DNA of 64,000 nucleotides, from the NCBI GenBank assembly GCA_950295325.1, contig OX485804.1, positions 23,682,001-23,746,000 of the forward strand. The letters are read 5' to 3'. Positions within the stretch are counted from its first letter, which is position 1. Every line of letters starts with the position of its first letter. Positions 51,516 through 62,978 of the stretch are shown here, in pieces. A program made the translations under genes and the position numbers. The stretch is from Polytrichum commune. Its lineage: Eukaryota; Streptophyta; Polytrichopsida; Polytrichales; Polytrichaceae. The notes beneath the pieces are model-generated. The model made no database searches. It worked only from the letters and a program-made list of their open reading frames with translations, and had not been told where the DNA came from.

Positions 51516-51567
51516 TCTTATCTATCTATATATCTATCTATCTATCTATGAGTTTTATTTATCTATG
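51516..51567. repeat. (TATC)n microsatellite
   Basis: TATCTATC run with a few interruptions, inside E2. Confidence 0.8.
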
Positions 51568-54075
51568 AGGCTAGGGGGAGAAGAAGTCAATGGAAGAAAA
51601 GGGAAAGTGGGGTTGAAAGGGGGAGAGGCCAAGGGAAAAGGTCTCAACCCGTTTTTTCTCTCGGGCGGCCCGAAAGATGCCGGGCAACCCAGGAAAAAAG
51701 GTAGAGGTTGGAGGAGTCTTGGGAGGTAGGAGGTAGGGAGCTCATAAGGCATGTTTAGAGGTAGTGGGGGGGGGGGGAGAGAAATAGCAAGAGGGCGAAG
51801 CCCTGCTCCTTGGTGGATCGAGGCATGGGTGTGGAGTAGAGGAGAGGTCTCTGGAGACGATGCAAAAAAACTCTGCCGGACTGTGGTGGGGCGTCTGGGA
51901 GGTGGAAGGAAGAAGACCCATGCCGTGAGGGCGAGGATTAAGCAAGGCGGATCGGGTAGACACGGAATGCAGACTTTTCGATGGACACAAGCAGAAGCAG
52001 CAACTCACGCCGGAGTTCTCTTGTGTGGGAACACTCTCAGGGTGTATGGTGGGTGGATGATAGAGATCACATGAGGCAGAAGTGATGTTGGGCACGTGAG
52101 GAGAGAAAGTTAGCAGTGCGGTGGATTAGTGCAGGAGTCCAAGGACTCCAGGGACGGGTAAGACTTCGATGCAAAATGTTGGTATGATTATGTTATCTTT
52201 CGGCCGAGGAGTAGCCTATCGTCTCAACCCATCTGGTTCCCGGAAGTTTGGAGGTGGGGAACGAGTATCGCAACTCCGCTATCAGGACGACCTCCGAGAC
52301 GATCTCCTAACGAACAGGGTGACAACCGATGGGAGACGGATAAGGTGAAGGACTCCGGAGGCTACTGGGTTACTGAATCAGGGAGGGTCAATTGATCAAC
52401 GGCGGAATCTCATCGGGATATGCGCGCGCGCATGGAGGTACTGCTGAAAGGGGGGAAGGTAGTGACAGATCCTTAGCGCCAGCAGCGGAGCAGCCTCACC
52501 ATGCAGTGAACCAGGGTCTCCTTGGGATTTGGGACTGGACACACCCGCATATGTAGTAAACGCGAGGCTTGTCACAGCAGGGTAAGGTGACGAGGTTGCA
52601 GAGGGGTCCGGAGGAGCAGGGAAGGTCTTCTGCGCTACCCTTCGGGGAGGAACTGGGGTGCCGTAATTTTCGCCAGTGGGGGAGGTGTTGATGCCGACCA
52701 TTGTGCTAGCAAGGAATTTGCTGGGAAGAATGGCAACAAGGAACGCAACGTGAATGACGATTCATGCAATCCCTTGAATGTGTGAATCCTCGCTCACGAT
52801 TCGGTCTGGCGTTCACATGTAGTAAGCCGGCTTGACCACCAGCAAGGTCAACCTGAAGCGAGCATGGCGAGTATACTATTGTGTGGGTGGAGATCAGGGC
52901 ACTATCGGGCCTACAGGAAAGCGGAAATCGCAACCGGCAGAGCAAGGGCACCGCATTGCTGCCGTCTGGGCTCATCGGTATACCAGGTTGGGAATTCATG
53001 CTGTAGAAATTGGTGAATCACGGTAGGAGCAAGTAGTTAAGAGCCTTGGGTTGGTGTGCAGATAGCTCAGCTTCATATGAATTAGTGCATAGACTTGCGG
53101 GTAGGAGGTGCACACACCCAGTTTCATTCTCATCTATAGGATAGGCTACAGAAGGGGAGAACGGGAGGAAGGACCGACACAGCTGCTACAGGCTGAGAAG
53201 ACTCTGCCACCCTCAGCCAGGAGGTTTGGGTATGAGCCACAGCGGCACGATTGAATCAGCCGTGGTGGTGAGTGGGATTGGGAGGTGTTGCTCGAACTTG
53301 GAATAAGCAGGGTGAAGATACTACAACCGGGCGGAGCCTCATTGGTCAATCAACCCTTTCTCCAAGGTAGAGGAGGGGGGCAGCAAGGTGCGACCAGGCT
53401 GCGGAGCAGAAAGACGAGCGGGATGTTAGTGCAAGGAATTAGGTGGTTGTGGACAGAACTTCCCAAGTAGGAAGGAATGATGGAATTAGGTTGGAATGCA
53501 GCAAGGTCACCATTAGTTCATTGATTAGCCACATTGTAAGGTTCTCTAGCATTTGTGAATGCTTGCAAGTGTAATAAAAAGAAAAGAAAGAAAGGTGTTA
53601 TACACACCACTTCTCCCAATCCTTTCTCCTTGTGTGCACGTGTTACTTGCATATTTGAATGTAGCCCTTGAACCCTCACCCGGACTAGGACGCAATCGAA
53701 GGGTGAGGGGGATTTGTGCTTACAGTGAGCCACACCACCTCACCCATATAAGCCTCTAGGACTCTACGCGGGGCCCCTACCCCACTGTCAAGAAACCTTT
53801 TGTCTCTCTACCAAGAGTTGCGGCCAAGTAGACATTTTCCCTTAGCTGCTGGGCCTAGAAGCCCCCAACAGCTTCAGACCATCATGACTTCCTTGTATGA
53901 TGTCTGATGCTAACAAGTAACCACTTCATGTTCATCTACGCTTCCCGTAGATGCCAATGCACTCCTCACTTGCCTCATTCGGCCAAGTCTTGAGGAAGTT
54001 AGGCCTATTCAAACCTTGGCAGTCCCAGGAACCACTCCCAGGCCATTACTGTACCATGGCGCTCTGCCGGGACAG

Positions 54076-54430
54076 TGTGAGGCCAAACCACCCACCCTTA
54101 AGCGTCCTAGTCCGGGTGAGGGAATGGATATCACATTCGTGTTCCCATAACTCTATCTTACCAACTTCGTAAAAATCCATTACATTTCCCATCAACTCTT
54201 GCACACCAATTTATTCCATAATATGAGTACAAGCATTGAAAAATGCTCTTCTCTATTTGTTCCCTTCTACCTACACTAATTACAATTCAACCCTCAAATC
54301 CCTACCAAAAGCTCCTCCCCTTATACTACCCTCTAATTTATATGAGGCCACCCGTTCTAATTCACTAGTGAGTGGAATCCCTAGTCTAATCCCTCTCACA
54401 GATGAAGCTATTTTGCGAGCGGTGAGCGGT
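54076..54430 (-). mobile_element. Partial E-family element (E3) in inverted orientation
   Basis: Starts TGTGAGGCCAAACC and continues CACCCTTAAGCGTCCTAGTC, the reverse complement of the right end of E1/E2. It abuts the right LTR end at 54074. The other end (expected GGGCTCACA) was not found, so it is truncated or diverged. The right limit given here is approximate. Confidence 0.55.
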
Positions 54431-54856
54431 GAGCGGTAACTTCCGAGATATTTTGATTAAAATGTTATTTTAAGCAGTAAATTTATGGTATTGTTGGACT
54501 AAATTTATTTTTAGTAATTTATTTTCTAAACTTAGTGAACAGTGTGACCTATGACCGTGGACAATTAAGGGCTCTGATACAAGAAAAAATGTTATTGTAT
54601 CAGTGAAAAATATGGTTTAGGGTGTTAAATTGAACATTTGGAACTAATATCAGTAATAAATATGGGTTTGTCTCAAGTCAAACACGTAGTGTTTCAGTAT
54701 AATGAGAATTAGTGGTACTCTAAAAAGGTCACGCAACTTTGGAACAACGAAATACATGTGGTGCGTCAAATGTCTTGTAGTGGCCCTTTTAGTCTCACTA
54801 CATCATGATTATAACAAATCTTACATACATATGTTTCTTTAAAGAAACAGAAAACT

Positions 54857-55335
54857 CTAAGAGTCAAGGTACTTCAGCAAACCACCTTCCAAAACTTGCT
54901 TCACTTCGTTGAAGCTAAAACTAGCTGCATGAATGAACGTGTCTGATTCTGAGTCCAAACCACAGACTACAGTAAACAAATAGTACAAATGCTTACAGTT
55001 GGCCCATTGACCCTTTTTTCCAATTGCTTTAGTCGCCATGTCCTTGAAGTTAGGACAAGTGCATGCTGGCAGCTGCGAAATCGTCAAGTAGTATTGCTGA
55101 ACCTTTGGGGGCGTGCCGGAATCCAACGAGACGATGCATCCTAAGGCAGGGGCTGGAAGCATGCACAATTTGTGCACTTTGGCTTTCAGTGATAGGGCTG
55201 AGGCACAATTATTGGCGTGTTTTGTTGACGGGGCCTTCTTGTTGCGCCTAATCAACTTCCCTGAACGCCGGGTGGGAAACTCATCCGGATATGCAGGAGT
55301 CGTGTAGCTTGCTAAGTCCAAAGGTAACGGGTGGC
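54857..55335 (-). pseudogene. C-terminal part of a SWIM zinc-finger protein, cut by the CACTA insertion
   Basis: A 3' frame ends at a stop at 54857 and reads DLASYTTPAYPDEFPTRRSG, a basic KLIRRNKK stretch, and then a SWIM-type zinc finger of CxC..CxH form (PACTCPNF, about 18 residues, ANCKHLYYLF). SWIM domains are typical of MULE transposases, FAR1-like proteins and some plant regulators, and bind DNA or protein. The frame stays open right up to 55335, where the CACTA terminus begins, and then meets a stop within the transposon end. The N-terminal part is not visible elsewhere in the window, so the gene is broken. Confidence 0.7.
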
Positions 55336-55552
55336 ACTACAAGAAAATCGACAAAAAACGACTTTGTTTATGATTATTTTTTTAGTCGTTGAGGACAGAA
55401 ATGACTATTATTTTTTGTGTTATTACGGACGAGTTGTAACGGACAGTCAGTCGTTTTGGACGTGACGTCGGAACGCGGATGATATAGTCATTGAGGCTAG
55501 TCGTAAACATGGATGAATGACGTGGCTGACTGTCTATGATGTATGCATTGCG

Positions 55553-55742
55553 TGGCGTTACGTTGTATCCACGTCGACATCCTAGTTGGCACGGGTGCCA
55601 TGTCACCGAACACGTGGCGTTACGTGGAATCCACGTCGACATCCTAGTTGGCACGGGTGCCATGTCATCGAACACGTGGCGTTACGTGGACACCACGTCG
55701 ACGTCCTAATTGGCACGGGTGCCATGTCACCGAACACGCGGC
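55553..55742. repeat. 62-bp subterminal tandem array rich in CACGTGG motifs
   Basis: CCACGTCGACATCC recurs at 55569, 55631 and 55693 (period 62). Each unit holds GGCACGGGTGCC (palindromic) and CACGTGGCGTTACGTGG. Such arrays bind the TnpA-type protein in En/Spm elements. That role here is inference. Confidence 0.85.
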
Positions 55743-56460
55743 GTCCAGGTCAATTGGCCACGTCATCCAGCCACGTGGCATGAATGGTATATGTCGGTGT
55801 GCGGGTTCACATGTGGGCAAGTGATATATCGCCACGTGTCCATTATGTAGTCGTTTTGTAGTTTTTATGTAGTCGTTTTGAAGTTCTTATTTTTTTATTT
55901 TGTAGTTATTATGTGGTCATTATTTAATCGTTTTATAGTTCCTATTGAATCGTTTTATAGTTCCTATTGAATCGTTTTATAGTTCTTCTTTAATCATTTT
56001 CTAGTTCTTATGTAGTCGTTTTCTAGTTCTTAGTTAGTACTTGTGTAGTCATTTTATGGTTGTTGAACAGTACATGCCGCAGACGTGAAGTTGAATGGCG
56101 TGGCCTTCTGTGTTCTAAATGACTAAGAAATCACTATTGAACAACTACATTCTAGTTATTAGAGCTCGGGTTAATGCCATCTTTGAACACATTCAACCAT
56201 TGTTTATTCTTTTCTTAGTTGTGCATATCATTGCGTAAGCCGAGGTGAGATGGGTAGCATTGTGAATGCATGCAACCACCATTCAAACATTGCCATGCAG
56301 CCTCAATATGAAAGCATGAATCATACATGAAACACAACACATCTTTGAATTTGATTGTGGGGTTCCCAACAAAATATGTAAGAGTGTTCATATGTGGGTT
56401 CTCAGTGTTTAGTGTAGGGAAGACCTTTATCTACTCCATGCTAAGTACGTCTAAGGAAAT

Positions 56461-59400
56461 TCACGCTGCTCTCAAACTCCTCTCATTCCAAAGTGTGTTG
56501 CCTCCCACTACGTCTTTAATCACCCACTGGTCTCCATCCTCGTGTGGGTAGGCAAGCTTCACATCACCTATGTGAGCAGTTGTCACATCAACTTTATAGC
56601 AAAATTGCGGAATCACCTTGAAGTGGAACTTGTCCACACCCCCTACGCCACTGATTTTACCGGTTGCCACCTTGCGTCTCTTGTTTTTCGGGCTCATGAG
56701 GTGCACACATTGCCCAACATTAAATTGTACCTACACACCATCCTCACAACAATCAAATGCACACCCAATGAACTGTAGTGATCATTACAACAATGTTTCA
56801 GCAATGGATGCCACTACTAGAACATGTATTGCCCAACATTGAACTGCACCCATACACCATCCACAACACAATCAATGGCATACCTCATACAATGTAAGTA
56901 CCTCATACAATGCTGAATGACTGCTTAAGGACGGCTTAAGGACTGCTGAATGACTGCCGAATGACTGCCGAATGACTACTGAATGACTGCTCAATGACTT
57001 CCAAAAAGTTCAGGGATGGATTGGACAAACCGGACGTGCAGGCAATGTTGCATTGCCTGATGTGCTATCCCCTGTTTTCGCACCCCTTCCCCGCAATTCC
57101 ATCCTGTTTGAACCACCAATGTCACCTATCTTACTTGGTAACACGATCTTGGGGTTTTTGCTCTCAGATTCCGGAGATTCTCCCTCCCCCACTGTCGCAA
57201 CAAGGGGGGCATCCTCAGCCAACACAACAACTTCTCCGCCCTCTACATGCTCACTCTCCACAATTTGCTCCAGCCCTTTCCCTCCTCCCAAACTCCCACC
57301 TCCACCACTGATGCATTCCCCACTCCCACCTACCTTCTGTGCTTCTCCCCCATTTGCGTTTTCCACATTCTCTCCCTTCCCCCCCCCCCTCTCCACATTC
57401 TTCCACCCCACTCCCACCCATTGCAATGTTGGGAGGGCGGGTGCCATGTTCTACAACCCCACCTACAAGAGCTCCAACTTCCTGCCTCCCCTCATCCGGA
57501 GTTATTGGCTGCCCAGTGGCCTCCGCTGCTGCAGCTCGCCTCTTCACACCTCTCTTTGTTGTCGTCCCTTTCTTTGGTGCATTCTCATTTGCTCGGCCCT
57601 TGCTTCCCACATGGCTGTCCTCTTGAGACATGGTAACCCCTTTCAACTTGGCATCTTTGCTTCTAGTGAACCTAGTATATACCAAGGGCTCGTGCTCATC
57701 TTCGCTACGAGCGTCTGTGTCATCCACCACATCTATTGGCAACGTAATGGAGGTTCCTATGCCAGCCGGGCGGGATTGGGCTTGATTCTCGCACGTAGAC
57801 TTAGGAGCGCTTCCATGAATGCCCTCGTTGTTGACTGCCGTGTTGGGGTCGCTCACAATGGTCTGACCCCGTAGTGTAGTAATTAGGCTCGTCACCATAG
57901 TAGCCAAGCTATTCAACGTCAGCGTGTTTGCTTTCAGAGTTTGCTCATTGCTCAACATCACCTCAGACATTTGATGCCTAAACTCGTCCTGGGTTAGCTC
58001 CATGGCAGCAATGCGTGCTGACATCCTTCCTGACAGGGCTTGCTGTGCACGCCACAAACAAAGACTTCCAACCTTAGAGTGGGATCCAGTTGGGGTCTGC
58101 TTTAGCATTCATTTCAATACAATTTCACCACTATACAATGACACGTGGACTACTGACTGCAGCTACACAATGACTCATTAAGCACTAGGTGCAACTACCC
58201 AATGACTTAAATACAACTGTCAATACATTGCAACAACAACACATACAGCAGGATCTACCATTACATAATGACACATAAAATACATGATACGACTAAACAA
58301 TGACACATAAGACATTGAATTACGACTGCACAATGACTAGTATTGGCTACTAGAAACGACTACACAATGACACATATTGTGTAGGATACAACTACAGAAT
58401 GAAACAAGTATCACTCCATACATACAACTGAACAACAACAAGTAAAATGCACATGCAAACATTTTTTGGATCTTACAGAGGTGCATGCCCCAATCTGCTC
58501 TGATTCCTGCAGTTCCTCCGCTATTTCCGTAATCCCGGGACTCCTCTGTCTCTTCTTCCTCTGTGATCATGAACACACGCTCAATTAGTGGCCCACATTT
58601 CAAAGGCACCAAGCCCAGTCCAACATAATGGCGAAGGGACACTAGAAAGTCATTACTAATCATTGCATACACAACACTTACCAACTGCGCTTCTTTCCCA
58701 GCTTTGCCACCCCGCCCAACATTGGACTGGTTCTTCACTGACTTCCTTGCATTTGCCATTCTCATTGCCTTTTGCTCCGTTTCTGGTTTGGACCAGTACT
58801 CACAAAGACGTGCCCACTGATCGGGCTCAATGTAAACCGGGCATTGTTTTTTTCCACTCAAAAACCATGCCTTCATTTTAGACCTCTCAGTCTTCATCTG
58901 CCTCTTTACTGCATTCTTGAATCCCCTCTCTGATAGTTTGTTCCCCACATATTCAAACTCATTGTCCAAAGCATTCCTTAGTTTCTCAATGTTGCAAGGG
59001 GATTGGTCCTTCCACTCCACACAACTCACGTCCAATATCCTAGGGATGAGGCTCCTAAGTGCTTCGTCAAATTCATTCTTACCTTCGCAATCTCCATCTA
59101 TGCCTCCACCTGCCTTGACACTCACCTTCTGCGGTTTCTGTCCCACAGCTTTCCTTGCATCCACTGACTCCTCTATTTCCTTCTTATGCGCTCTCCTCGC
59201 TGCCCTTGCCTCGCTCTCTGGCTTCAATGTGGGACCCTCGTTATTAGGGGCCGCGGGAGCTTGTTGTGGCTGCATCCAAGGTCCAGGAAATTGTTGAGAC
59301 ATCATCCATGGGTTGGGCTGACCCATCATCCACGGGGCCTGTTGCCCCATCATCCACTGTTGTTGTTGTGTGGATGGCGGCGCCATCCATGGTTGTTGCA

Positions 59401-60646
59401 TCCAGGAGGAATTGGCCGGGGGTGCGGCTTCAGTTTGAGGAGGAGCTGTTGTTTTTGGTTGGGAGACGTGCGCCTTCTACATTGAACCAACATTCTCATG
59501 AGCTACTTAATGACTGCTTAATGACTCAGAGACTAACCGGCAATAAAGCATGGAAATTACCTTTTTGGCTGGGCTCTTCAATATTTGCCTTGTGCGCCTC
59601 CTTGTTGCACTTGACCCTGGCAGATCCGAGGTGCCTCTTCGTAGTGAGTGAACATCTTCATCTTCTTCCTCATCTGCAAGTGGCTCACCAACCACACAAT
59701 CAGGTGCGTACGCACAGTTGCGGTGGCAATGACGATCATGCAGGGTAGAGAAAAGTCACCGTCCAGAAATGTACCGAAATTGGAGCCACTAGAATCTGCC
59801 GTGCCTGTTCAATCAAAAATTGCAACGTGGTTTAGAGGGGTCGCTTCAAAGGGATCAGCTCTAGTGCTCAGCCAATAAAAGATGTTAGTTGAAGGCTACA
59901 AACCCTTGTATATTGTTCCACCTTTGTGAATGTTGCAATGTCCCGGCTCCATGAATGCTGGAGCTCATGGAAAATGTCAGTTGGTCAACAGTCCCTACGC
60001 AATATATGATGTAGGGATCATATAGGTGCGGTTGGTCCTAGGATTTAGGGAATGTCTGGGTTTTGAATGACTATGAAATACTACTTAATGACTAGTTTGC
60101 AACTAGTGGATGACTGTTGAATGACTGCTCACTGAGTGGTGAATGACTGCTGACTAATGCTGAATGACTAGCAAATGACTAGCAAATGACTAGTTGGATA
60201 TGCAGGCAATGACTAGTTAAAGACCCTAAAACCACATGCATAGTCTCAATCCAAAACTTAATATGAAAAATACACACTATGATAGTGCTAGTGTAACAAC
60301 ATTGAAAAGCTATAAATCCATGCCAAAAATTGTATCAATGTTGCAATATTGTGGACTTACAAAGCTGTATCTCCATTCCAAAAATTGTAGACCCCTTCTC
60401 CACTCACTTACCCATGTTCACATTTCATATCAACCTCGTCATGGTTGAGGACGCTCACCTGGACTGTACTCGTCCTCAGTCTTTGTGTCTAGTGATTCCT
60501 CCGAAAGATGCACCATATCTTGAAGATCTTCCCGAGCCTCCAAGGTTGCAGTTTTCCGCAGTACTCTGTGGCTGCGGCGCACTCGTACCCCCGGTGCCGC
60601 CTGCCTAGCGATCGAAGCTGACTTCACTGCGCCGAAGCTGTCACGC
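56461..60646 (-). CDS. En/Spm-type (TnpA / plant transposase_24-like) gene of the CACTA element, partial model
   Basis: Three consecutive exons join in phase: 60459-60646 (ends EDEYSPG), 59561-59673 (an acidic DEEEDEDVHSL stretch, then RRRTRQILKSPAKK) and 58477-59476. The last encodes a Gln/Met/Trp/Pro-rich low-complexity region (WMMGQQAPWMMGQ), a basic segment, and a domain with FKNAVKRQMKTERSKMKAW, WARLCEYWSKPETEQ and MRMANARKSV. The last stretch resembles the plant Ptta/En/Spm transposase family. Further frames at 57251-58072 (MELTQDEFRHQM, then KKGTTTKRGVKRR) and 56461-56706 (NKRRKV, VIKDVVGGNTLW) are probable downstream exons, but I could not fix their borders. Exons upstream of 60646 are not identified. 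Intactness is unknown. Confidence 0.6.
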
Positions 60647-61267
60647 CTGCATTGAGCACAATGGATAGCATGCAACAATCTCTCAATAATTGAACGATAC
60701 AAAATGAACAATACATAATGAACAATACAAAATGACATGTACATCATGACCGATACAAACCTTCATCACACCGCATTCTCAGCATATCAAAATCACCCCC
60801 TAAATCAGCTAAGCATCGCTTGCTTATGAGCAAATAATTGTGTCTTCACTAAGAAAAAATTCAAGACTAAGTTGAATGTGGGATATTTTTGTAGAATATC
60901 CACTTTTCCCTGTCAAAGCATGCCAGTTGCCACATGGGTCAGAAAAGAAATTTAGAGGACTGCAAATTTATGGGGCTTTAGGACAACAAATTTAGAGGAC
61001 TGCAAATTTAAATGGCTTGCTCCCTAAGCATAAATACACACCAATCATGCTAGATATTCCATATAACATACAATCTAAGGTGCTTATAGGTTAATCAACA
61101 AATGAATTAACCACTTCGTTTCAATACGAACCTAAACAGAAAAAGACCAGCAAACACTTTGTACACTCAGCAAATGTCCATCTACAAGAACTGTAAAGCA
61201 CTACATAGTAATCCCAGAGAATACAGAATTGCAAATCTGGAGTATTCAAAAAGCACAAAGAGCTTGC
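60647..61267. other. Sequence between the transposase exons and the host-gene fragments
   Basis: No gene was recognised. AAATTTAGAGGACTGCAAAT occurs twice (about 60950 and 60988). No CACTA right terminus is present here. Confidence 0.5.
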
Positions 61268-61377
61268 CTTCAGTCTAAATGCCCATAAGAAGTGACTCTG
61301 TTCCAGTCGAGGGATATTTCAATTTTCGAGCCTCCAACTCAGCCATGCTAAATGACTTGACAGCTCTTGCTTCCCAG
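61268..61377 (-). pseudogene. Single exon of a plastid Clp-N (ClpT1/ClpT2-type) protein, with a premature stop
   Basis: On the minus strand a GCAG acceptor is followed by WEARAVKSFSMAELEARKL and then KYPSTGTESLLMGI. This is the start of the Clp N-domain of plant ClpT/ClpC-type proteins, which associate with the plastid Clp protease. The codon after LLMGI, normally Leu, is TAG (61275-61277), one base from TTG. The frame then continues TEG into a possible GC donor (GAAG^GCAAG at 61268/61267). No other ClpT exon was found on either side, so this is an isolated, probably captured fragment. Confidence 0.7.
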
Positions 61378-61659
61378 CTGCAATGAATAAGAAAGTAGTG
61401 AGGCTAATAATGGTTGTGCCCAACTAAGCTAGGTGATCGAGCAGTCTACCAATCCTCAACCAATTGTTTTTAATTATGAATATATTATAAAGTGTACCAA
61501 CATAAGTTCTTTGGGAGCTGTAGAACAGATCCATACGTGCATTTACATGCTACTATGATAATGAGAATATCGCATGAGTCTGGCTTAGACTATTTCTCTG
61601 CATTTATCCAGTTTTTTTAATTGGAGTAACAACAATCTCTAAGATGTCCCATTCTTGTA

Positions 61660-61736
61660 ACGACAAAGGGAAAAATAATGTACTTACGGATACTATTGAA
61701 GGGCAATTGTATCTGAGTTTCTGCACAGCACACCAC
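61660..61736 (-). repeat. Duplicated exon-like segment, copy 1
   Basis: About 76 bases nearly identical to 62979-63056. On the minus strand it looks like an exon: GCTGTGCAG acceptor, a short open frame (KLRYNCPSIVS), and GTATCC^GTAAGT donor. I do not recognise the peptide. Confidence 0.6.
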
Positions 61737-62194
61737 CAACAAAAAGTCACAATTTGACCAAAATAATGCATTTAGAATCTACAGCCTAAACCATTTGTTG
61801 ACCCTTGATCTACACTCCAATAGGAAGAAGGTGTAATACAGCTTCCACGTTCATGGCTCATTCTTTGTGTGCCCAAACCAATTCTGCATAGTATAATTTG
61901 AGGGTAATTTAGTTTCAAGAAGTTATACTCCAAGTAATGTAAAGGAAGTACAAAACTTGTATACAGGAGACAGGGTAGACAAAGGTAAGTTGGATTGCAC
62001 ATCGGTGGATAAATATGAGTACCCAGGGAAGAAATACATTTTGTTGCCTTGATTTGAATGAGCTATTTTCCCATTTCCTGTGCATCGTCACAATCACAAC
62101 GACTGTTAAGTACATAATCGTAGTAAAATGATGGGAAATCACTCTGCTGGTAGAACACTAACAAAAAACATTTGCTGACTCACACTACACCTGC

Positions 62195-62380
62195 ATCACC
62201 TACTAGTGTGGGTTACCATTTGGAGTTACTCATTGCTATAACTTTTTAAAAGTTATATCATGTTCCTGGATGTGCAGAGTCCAGATTAACTATTTAAGTT
62301 ATATGTGTAAAAACTTATATACTTGTTATGAAGTTATAACATTGTGTAAATCTAGATGATAACCCACACTAATAGGCGAT
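62195..62380. mobile_element. Small MITE with about 25-bp terminal inverted repeats
   Basis: The left end reads ATCACCTACTAGTGTGGGTT and the right end, reverse-complemented, reads ATCGCCTATTAGTGTGGGTT. A further inverted pair inside (AACTTTTTAAAAGTT; GTTATAAC) suggests a foldback. It is AT-rich with no coding content. No target duplication was seen. Confidence 0.65.
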
Positions 62381-62588
62381 ACCAGTGTACTTGTGTATAT
62401 TTAAATCTAAACTACAGTGACACACTTCCAAAATTCCAAGAGTATGATCAAGAACATAATTGCAGAGTCTTGATTGTTGATTTACATAATTAAAAGATTT
62501 TTTGGCCCGCTTTTGCTGTGCTAATGAAGAGTAGAAGTGTGTGTCTAAAAAGCAGGAACAGGAAAAGGAAAAGGAAAAGGACACGCAC

Positions 62589-62675
62589 CAAGATCAACAT
62601 CTCGAAATGGGCTACCACTTGCAAAGATGATATCATGTCCGGTGTACTGAAAAGCTTCTTTCGCTGTGCATTCAG
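62589..62675 (-). pseudogene. Single exon of a malic enzyme (NAD-ME-like)
   Basis: On the minus strand, CTTGCAG^CT opens a frame reading (A)ECTAKEAFQYTGHDIIFASG and then SPFRDVDLG, with a GTGCGT donor after G at 62589. This is the malic enzyme segment around the conserved FASGSPF. Malic enzymes decarboxylate malate to pyruvate. The form is closer to plant mitochondrial NAD-malic enzyme by my reading. No neighbouring malic enzyme exon (such as NQANN..FPG) lies on either side, so it is an isolated fragment. Confidence 0.75.
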
Positions 62676-62978
62676 CTGCAAGTCACTCCAAAGGTATCAA
62701 GATCAAATTCCATAATGCAACTCCTTGCACTAAATCAAACCAACAAACATACTTCAGATGCTATAATCCAGATATAATCAAATAAGGAGATGCCAAGGTA
62801 TAGAAGGAGCACCGTTTGTAGTAGGGTGGCAGCCCAAGACCAGCTAGGACATTGCCCCTAGAACCTGTATACATTCATAAAGTAACAGGTTCCTTAAATA
62901 GATTCTGTAAGTTTGAACTGGTAGATATCTGAAACTTACGCCAATAATGCCAGCAGAAGCCCACAGTGCAACCAAATA

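Larger units (their letters stand above)
50951..53724 (+). mobile_element. TG..CA-type LTR insertion (E2), 2774 bp
   Basis: Starts TGTGAGCCCGAAATCG and ends GATTTGTGCTTACA, with perfect 5-bp target duplications GTGAG at 50946-50950 and 53725-53729. The ends match E1 (TATGAGCCC start; CTCACCCGGACTAGGACGC near the right end), so both belong to one family. No conserved protein was found. It contains a tRNA-like SINE fragment, a TATC microsatellite and G-rich runs. It is probably a large solo LTR or a non-autonomous derivative. Confidence 0.85.
50605..54074 (+). mobile_element. Right LTR of the short element, split by insertion E2
   Basis: 50605-50950 and 53730-54074 together equal one 691-bp LTR starting TGTCGCAACC and ending GGGACA. 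The break point carries a 5-bp duplication (GTGAG) made by the E2 insertion. Without E2 and one GTGAG, the sequence matches the left LTR without a gap at that point. Confidence 0.85.
55336..60770 (-). mobile_element. CACTA (En/Spm) DNA transposon; left terminus certain, right end not found
   Basis: Begins CACTACAAGAAAATCGAC, the canonical CACTA terminal sequence. Subterminal repeats follow: a 62-bp array (55553-55742), about ten TAGTCGTTTT..TAGTT units (55845-56070), and ATGACTGCTGA-type repeats at 56905-57003, 58130-58400, 59505-59525 and 60060-60215. The interior carries a minus-strand En/Spm-type gene. The matching right terminus (..TTTTCTTGTAGTG) is not in the window, so the element is either truncated or extends beyond the gene fragments at 61-63.5 kb. 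The right limit given is only the end of recognisable element sequence. Confidence 0.75.

Noticed and set aside
57053-57874. 273-codon plus-strand frame rich in Pro/Ser/Thr opposite the CACTA gene
   Set aside because: It is the complement of a Gly/Glu-rich minus-strand coding stretch of the element. Composition and lack of any family motif mark it as a shadow.
60805-60830. Possible Helitron 3' end on the minus strand (CTGA with a TAAGCA/TGCTTA hairpin)
   Set aside because: The hairpin is only 6 bp and lies about one base from the CTGA instead of the usual 10-12, so chance is likely.
60848-60866. CACTAAGAAAAAATTCAAG as a second CACTA terminus
   Set aside because: It is in the same orientation as the left end and matches only the first few bases, so it cannot be the right terminus.
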